64,000 nt of DNA, from assembly GCA_021778315.1 (NCBI GenBank), contig JAJYCQ010000006.1, positions 1 to 64,000 of the forward strand, read 5' to 3'. A model generated the notes under the pieces. That model had not been told where the DNA came from. It made no database searches and worked only from the letters and a program-made list of their open reading frames with translations. Source of the stretch: Acidobacteriota bacterium (GTDB taxonomy: Bacteria > Acidobacteriota > Terriglobia > Terriglobales > Acidobacteriaceae). Shown piece by piece: positions 60,548-64,000 of the stretch (position 1 is the first letter of the stretch; the number at the start of each line of letters is the position of its first letter). The position numbers and the translations under genes were made by a program.

Positions 60548-62634
60548 CGTTGATCTCCGGGGGAAGGTGTTGCGGCTGCGGTGACGAGGGGCTGGGTGAT
60601 GGGTTGGGCGGTGGGCTGCGCGTTGGGTTGGTTGATGGGAGGGGCGAGGGGCTGGGCGATGGTTTGCTGCAGCCAAAGACTGAGCGAGGCTACGTCTCGG
60701 TCTGAGAAGTATTCATGGCCCGGCATGTCGGTGCCGGGGATTCCGAACTTGACGATCTGGGCTAGCCGATCTCTGCGCTGATCGGGGGAGCTGTGGGCGG
60801 ATACGTCCTGGATGGGGCCTTCGGACAGGATGGGGGGAAGTCTATGGAAGCTGCTTCGCCAGCTTAGACGGGTTTGGCCGGTCGAAATGTGACAGGTGGC
60901 ACAGTAGGTGGTGAAGAGTTTCTCTCCGTGCTGGGGGCTGGCGGCGGCGAAGGCTGCGGGGGAGAGATGCCAAGCTAGTTCGGTGACGAGGTGCTCGGAG
61001 CCGGGATCGCGGAGGGTTTGGAGGTAGGCGATGAGGTCGTCGCCACGGCTGGGGGTGCCGGGCTGGGATCGGGATTGGGTGCGGAAGAGGTAGGCGTAGG
61101 AGGGCATGAAGGAGCCGTGGCTGACCTGCGGCGGGGAGTAGAAGTGGGCTCGGAGCCACAGGGGGGAGCGGCGGCCACCGACCTGCGAGAGGTCCGGACC
61201 CTGGCGGCGGTTGCCGATGAGGGGAGGGTGCTGGCGGCGGAGGTCTTCGAGGGAGAGGGCGGGGCCCCAGAGGAGGACGTCGGCTGTGTTGGGGCGGACG
61301 TACTGGGAGTGGCAGTTGATGCAGCCTTCGTCGATGTAGACCTGACGGCCTTGCTCTGCTTGCGTGAGCGGGGCGGGGGTGGGGGTGAGGGTTTTGGCGG
61401 TGGTCCAGAGGGCGAGTGCGGCGAGGAGGACGGCGGCGGTGGCGAGGAGTTCGCGGCGGCGGTTCTGGTAGAGGGTGATGAGTTGCGGGGTGAGGACGAG
61501 GGCTGCCGCGCAGAGGACGAAGAGCCAGGGGATGTGGCCGAGGTTCTGGCCCATGCCGATGCCCATGGCGGAGCCGAACCAGCCTCCGATGGAGTAGATG
61601 TAGCCGGCTCGGCGACCTCGTTCTGCGGTGGTGGAGGAGCCGGAGAGGAGGGCGGGGTAGGCGACGAGGGCTACAGAGTAGAGGGAGACTCCGATGGGGT
61701 AGAAAACGGAGGCTAGGATGGCGCGGTTTGGGTCGAGGAGGAGGAGGCAGGCGCAGGCCAAGGCGAGGAAGGCGAGGGCGAGGGTTTTGGAGAGGCCGCG
61801 GCGGCGGAGGAGCCACGCGGAGGCTAGAGCGGCGGAGAGATGGAGGATGCCGTTGAGGGTGAGGTGGAGGGTTCCTTGCCAGGTTCCGGCTTTGAGGGCG
61901 GGGGTGTTCTGGATGATGAAGAAGGCGGCGGAGTCCAGCCAGATTAAGGCGGTGAAGGCGAGGAGGACTTGCGGGAAGGTGAGGGTGGTGGGGCTTGCTG
62001 GGTTTCCTGAGGGTTCACCGGAAGACGTAATACAGGGGTCCTTCGCTTCGCTCAGGATGACGGAAGTAGTGGGGGTGCTGGCTTCGCTCGGGGTGACGGG
62101 GGTGGTGCGGGTTGCGATGAAGATGGCGGCGAGGCAGAGGGTGGCGGCGGTGAGGGCCTGGGTGGTGGGGGTTGCGGTGAAGAGTGGCGGGAAGTTGCAG
62201 AGGAGATAGCCGAGGCCGGTGCCGAGGGCGACTTTGAGGAGAAGGTTGCCGGTGCCGAGCCACGAGCGGAGGTGGGTGACGAGGGTTACGGTGAGGATTC
62301 CGAGGCCGGTTCCGATGAGGAAGGCGGTGGCGATGCTGGCGGCGAGGGAGAGGTGGAGGAGGGTGAGGAGGGCGGCGGTGGTGCAGAGGGCGAGGCCTGT
62401 CTGGAGGCGGCGGCTGGGTGAGGGGATGCGCGTGGTGCGGGGAGTGAGGAGGCTGAAGAGGATGCCGCCGAGGGCCATCGCGGCCATGACGGCTTTGAGG
62501 TGGGTGTCGGTGATGTTGAGTTCGGCGAGGCGCTTGAGGAAGGCGAACTGCGCGAAGATGAGGAAGTAGACGTAGGTGATGGCGACGAGGGAGACTCCTC
62601 GCCAGCCGGCTACATTTGTGTCACTTGGCTTCAT
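60544..62634 (-). CDS. MFS-like membrane domain fused to CcoO-like and second cytochrome c domains
   Basis: A 696-residue protein. Residues about 10-180 and 220-415 form some 12 helices with MFS character, split by a repeat-derived loop (181-215). The C-terminal periplasmic part has a first heme site C438-x2-C441-H442 in VYIDEGCINCHSQYVRP, with RRQGPDLSQVGG and M510 in GSFMPSYAYLF, closely like CcoO (subunit II) of cbb3 oxidase. A second heme site is C588-x2-C591-H592 in TTYCATCHIS with M637 in GIPGTDMPGHEYF. A Q/P-rich tail ends it. It overlaps its neighbours on both sides. Its role is unknown; electron transfer with an unidentified membrane partner is likely. Confidence 0.85.
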   Translation of the reverse strand: MKPSDTNVAGWRGVSLVAITYVYFLIFAQFAFLKRLAELNITDTHLKAVMAAMALGGILFSLLTPRTTRIPSPSRRLQTGLALCTTAALLTLLHLSLAASIATAFLIGTGLGILTVTLVTHLRSWLGTGNLLLKVALGTGLGYLLCNFPPLFTATPTTQALTAATLCLAAIFIATRTTPVTPSEASTPTTSVILSEAKDPCITSSGEPSGNPASPTTLTFPQVLLAFTALIWLDSAAFFIIQNTPALKAGTWQGTLHLTLNGILHLSAALASAWLLRRRGLSKTLALAFLALACACLLLLDPNRAILASVFYPIGVSLYSVALVAYPALLSGSSTTAERGRRAGYIYSIGGWFGSAMGIGMGQNLGHIPWLFVLCAAALVLTPQLITLYQNRRRELLATAAVLLAALALWTTAKTLTPTPAPLTQAEQGRQVYIDEGCINCHSQYVRPNTADVLLWGPALSLEDLRRQHPPLIGNRRQGPDLSQVGGRRSPLWLRAHFYSPPQVSHGSFMPSYAYLFRTQSRSQPGTPSRGDDLIAYLQTLRDPGSEHLVTELAWHLSPAAFAAASPQHGEKLFTTYCATCHISTGQTRLSWRSSFHRLPPILSEGPIQDVSAHSSPDQRRDRLAQIVKFGIPGTDMPGHEYFSDRDVASLSLWLQQTIAQPLAPPINQPNAQPTAQPITQPLVTAAATPSPGDQR
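62035..62100. repeat. In-frame repeat pair inside the fusion gene
   Basis: GGGGTCCTTCGCTTCGCTCA (62036 on) continuing to GGATGAC, and a second related unit GCTTCGCTCGGGGTGACGGG (62081-62100). On the coding strand they read PVTPSEASTPTTSVILSEAK. The VILSEAKDP peptide is a recognisable signature of a palindromic acidobacterial repeat. Confidence 0.75.
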
Positions 62635-63034
62635 CGCTCAACCATCCTCGGCTGAGGCCGATGAATTGAAGAAGGGCGAGGGCTCCGTCGGAGAAGGCTA
62701 CGGTGATCCATCCGGCGGGGAGGGCTGCGGTGGCGATTTTGGAGAGGACGAAGAGGGCTACGAGGGTTCGGGTGATGGCGGTGAGGAGCCAGACGGTTTC
62801 GAGCTTGGCGGTGAAGAGGGGGCGCGTGGTGAGGAGGGCTCCGTAGAAGCAGGCGAGGCCGGTGGAGAGGACGAAGGCTCCGATGTAGGAGAGGTAGGGG
62901 AGCGCGGCGGCGGGGGCGGCGAGGCGCATGAGATGGAGCGTGAGGGCGGGAGCGGCGAGGAGAAGGAGGCCGGTCGAGGTGTCGGATAGGCCGGTGAGGA
63001 GCTGGTAGGCGAGGAGGATGTGGCGGCGGGTCAT
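62621..63034 (-). CDS. 137-residue membrane protein of the respiratory cassette
   Basis: A protein with four predicted helices (about 5-30, 48-70, 80-103, 108-127) and no cofactor motif. It starts on the stop of the upstream gene (four-base overlap) and its end overlaps the fusion gene by 14 bases. I do not recognise a family. A structural or assembly subunit is possible from the context. Confidence 0.75.
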   Translation of the reverse strand: MTRRHILLAYQLLTGLSDTSTGLLLLAAPALTLHLMRLAAPAAALPYLSYIGAFVLSTGLACFYGALLTTRPLFTAKLETVWLLTAITRTLVALFVLSKIATAALPAGWITVAFSDGALALLQFIGLSRGWLSDEAK

Positions 63035-64000
63035 GCGGCCTCCGGTGAGCTGGGCTGGGAGGATTGGGGGGAGCGGAGGAGGCGGGAGGCGGCGAGGAGC
63101 CAGTCGGCGGAGGTGATGAACATGAGGACTCCGGTGAGCAGGCGGAGGGAGTAGAGGAGGTTGCGCTCGGGGCCGGGCGTGATGGTGAAGGAGTGGTCGG
63201 AGCCTTCGCGCCAGCCGGCGAGGAACATGAGGAGGATGTAGGCGAGGACGCTGAGGTTCCAGAGGTAAAAGGACCAGGGGGTGGTGAAGATCCAGCCGTC
63301 GTCGGCGAGGAGTTGGACGAGGGTGAAGATGAGGAGGGCGGTGACGAAGCCGGCCATGGCGAGGAGAGAGTGGCCGACGAGGCCGTCGGTGAACTTGAAG
63401 TGGTCGAGGATGCCGGGGAGGAAGAGTGCCCAGCCGGTTGGGACGAGGATGGCCCACCAGCAGAGGAAGGCGATGCGCCAGGGGCGGGTGTTGGGGTGCC
63501 AGTGGAAGGCGGCGAAGTAGGCGGGGATGAGGGGGATCCAGAGGAGGAGGCTGGCGAGGGAGATGTATTGGGTGGGGCGGTGGTGGCTGACGTCGGCGCG
63601 ACCGAGGCCGAGGCAGAGGAGGGATTCGGCGAGGAAAATGGCCCAGGACAGGCTGATGGTGCGGGAGCGGGTGGGACGGCGGCGGGTCAGGCCGAAGGGG
63701 AGGACGAGGAGGATCGCGATGACGACGAGGGTAGATTCGAGCTGGCTGGCTCCGGTGGGGCCTCCGGTGGCCGGGTTGATGGGGGGATAGAGCGTGGGGC
63801 TCGCGGAGATATAGAGCAGGATCGGGACGGTGAGGAGGAGGGCGAGACCGATGAGTTTGGCTGCTCTTGCTTGCGCGGATGTGCTGCGGGATTGGATGTA
63901 GGCGTAGGTGAGGAGGAGCCAGACGGCGAAGATGGCGAGGGGGAAGAGGACGCGGGAGTAGCCGGTCCAGTCGAGGAAGAGCTTGCCGCTGGAGTGGCCT
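63031..64000 (-). CDS. Polytopic membrane protein resembling a heme-copper oxidase subunit I, partial
   Basis: The C-terminal 322 codons of a gene that runs off the right edge. Eight or so hydrophobic helices are visible, among them FPLAIFAVWLLLTYAYI, STLVVIAILLVLPFGL, ISLASLLLWIPLIPAYFAAF and TDGLVGHSLLAMAGFVTALL. The histidine in the last helix and its placement upstream of a CcoO-like cytochrome suggest an oxidase-subunit-I relative, but an HxH pair is absent in the part seen. An alternative is an unrelated membrane anchor. The missing N-terminal half would decide. Confidence 0.6.
   Translation of the reverse strand, partial: GHSSGKLFLDWTGYSRVLFPLAIFAVWLLLTYAYIQSRSTSAQARAAKLIGLALLLTVPILLYISASPTLYPPINPATGGPTGASQLESTLVVIAILLVLPFGLTRRRPTRSRTISLSWAIFLAESLLCLGLGRADVSHHRPTQYISLASLLLWIPLIPAYFAAFHWHPNTRPWRIAFLCWWAILVPTGWALFLPGILDHFKFTDGLVGHSLLAMAGFVTALLIFTLVQLLADDGWIFTTPWSFYLWNLSVLAYILLMFLAGWREGSDHSFTITPGPERNLLYSLRLLTGVLMFITSADWLLAASRLLRSPQSSQPSSPEAA

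Noticed and set aside
1..64000. CRISPR array or prophage
   Set aside because: No spaced direct repeats of 25-40 bases and no phage structural or integrase genes were recognised anywhere in the window.

Overview
The window looks like a chromosomal segment of an acidobacterium, probably class Terriglobia (Granulicella/Edaphobacter/Terriglobus-like). This is inferred from gene content, high GC, a chlorite-dismutase-type HemQ, a hopanoid cluster, and palindromic and short tandem repeats embedded in genes. No rRNA, CRISPR array, integrase or complete insertion sequence was seen. One tRNA gene, tRNA-Ser(CGA), lies at 59474-59565.

Layout. 1-9 kb: the 5' two thirds of mutS (minus strand); ccsA-hemA; an NAD(P)-binding epimerase-like gene; a PAS sensor kinase; an SCO1/SenC protein; hemC. 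8.8-18.8 kb: secreted proteins (a two-module beta-rich protein, a NIPSNAP protein, a triple-repeat DUF2846-like protein), a two-domain ALDH16-type aldehyde dehydrogenase and a long-form deoC, a Crp/Fnr regulator and a DUF2252 protein. 18.8-24.7 kb: a GH38 alpha-mannosidase followed closely by hemD, then hemQ-nth on the minus strand. 25.1-28.2 kb: a broken DUF4238 gene, recN and a metallothionein. 28.3-34.1 kb: isoprenoid/hopanoid block ispH, shc, hpnH, an unknown 152-residue gene, hpnA. 34.3-47.6 kb: an ArsR-AHSA1 pair, secreted GH39-GH144 glycosidases, an HpnG-like nucleosidase, a GMC oxidoreductase, a zinc alcohol dehydrogenase, an M14 metallocarboxypeptidase and a Tat-exported two-subunit molybdenum hydroxylase (iorA-iorB type). 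47.8-51.4 kb: an aa3-type cytochrome oxidase operon, ctaC-ctaD-ctaE plus a 77-residue membrane protein.

51.6-59.4 kb is visibly poorer in GC and reads as a transferred island next to tRNA-Ser. It holds an RND-type efflux operon whose inner-membrane pump has collapsed to 187 codons, a double universal stress protein, a TauE/SafE exporter with a DUF1634 partner, and a YeiH-type exporter. 60-64 kb (minus strand) is a four-gene respiratory cassette joined by 4- to 14-base overlaps: a partial membrane protein resembling a heme-copper oxidase subunit, a 137-residue membrane protein, a fusion of an MFS-like membrane domain to a CcoO-like cytochrome and a second cytochrome c, and a YceI lipocalin.

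Three themes cross the window. Heme and respiration: CcsA, HemA/C/D/Q, SCO1, two oxidase clusters. Leaderless transcription: at least nine genes have a -10-like hexamer ending 6-7 bases before an ATG or GTG. Repeats inside reading frames: five different genes carry short repeats that keep the frame and add low-complexity peptide.
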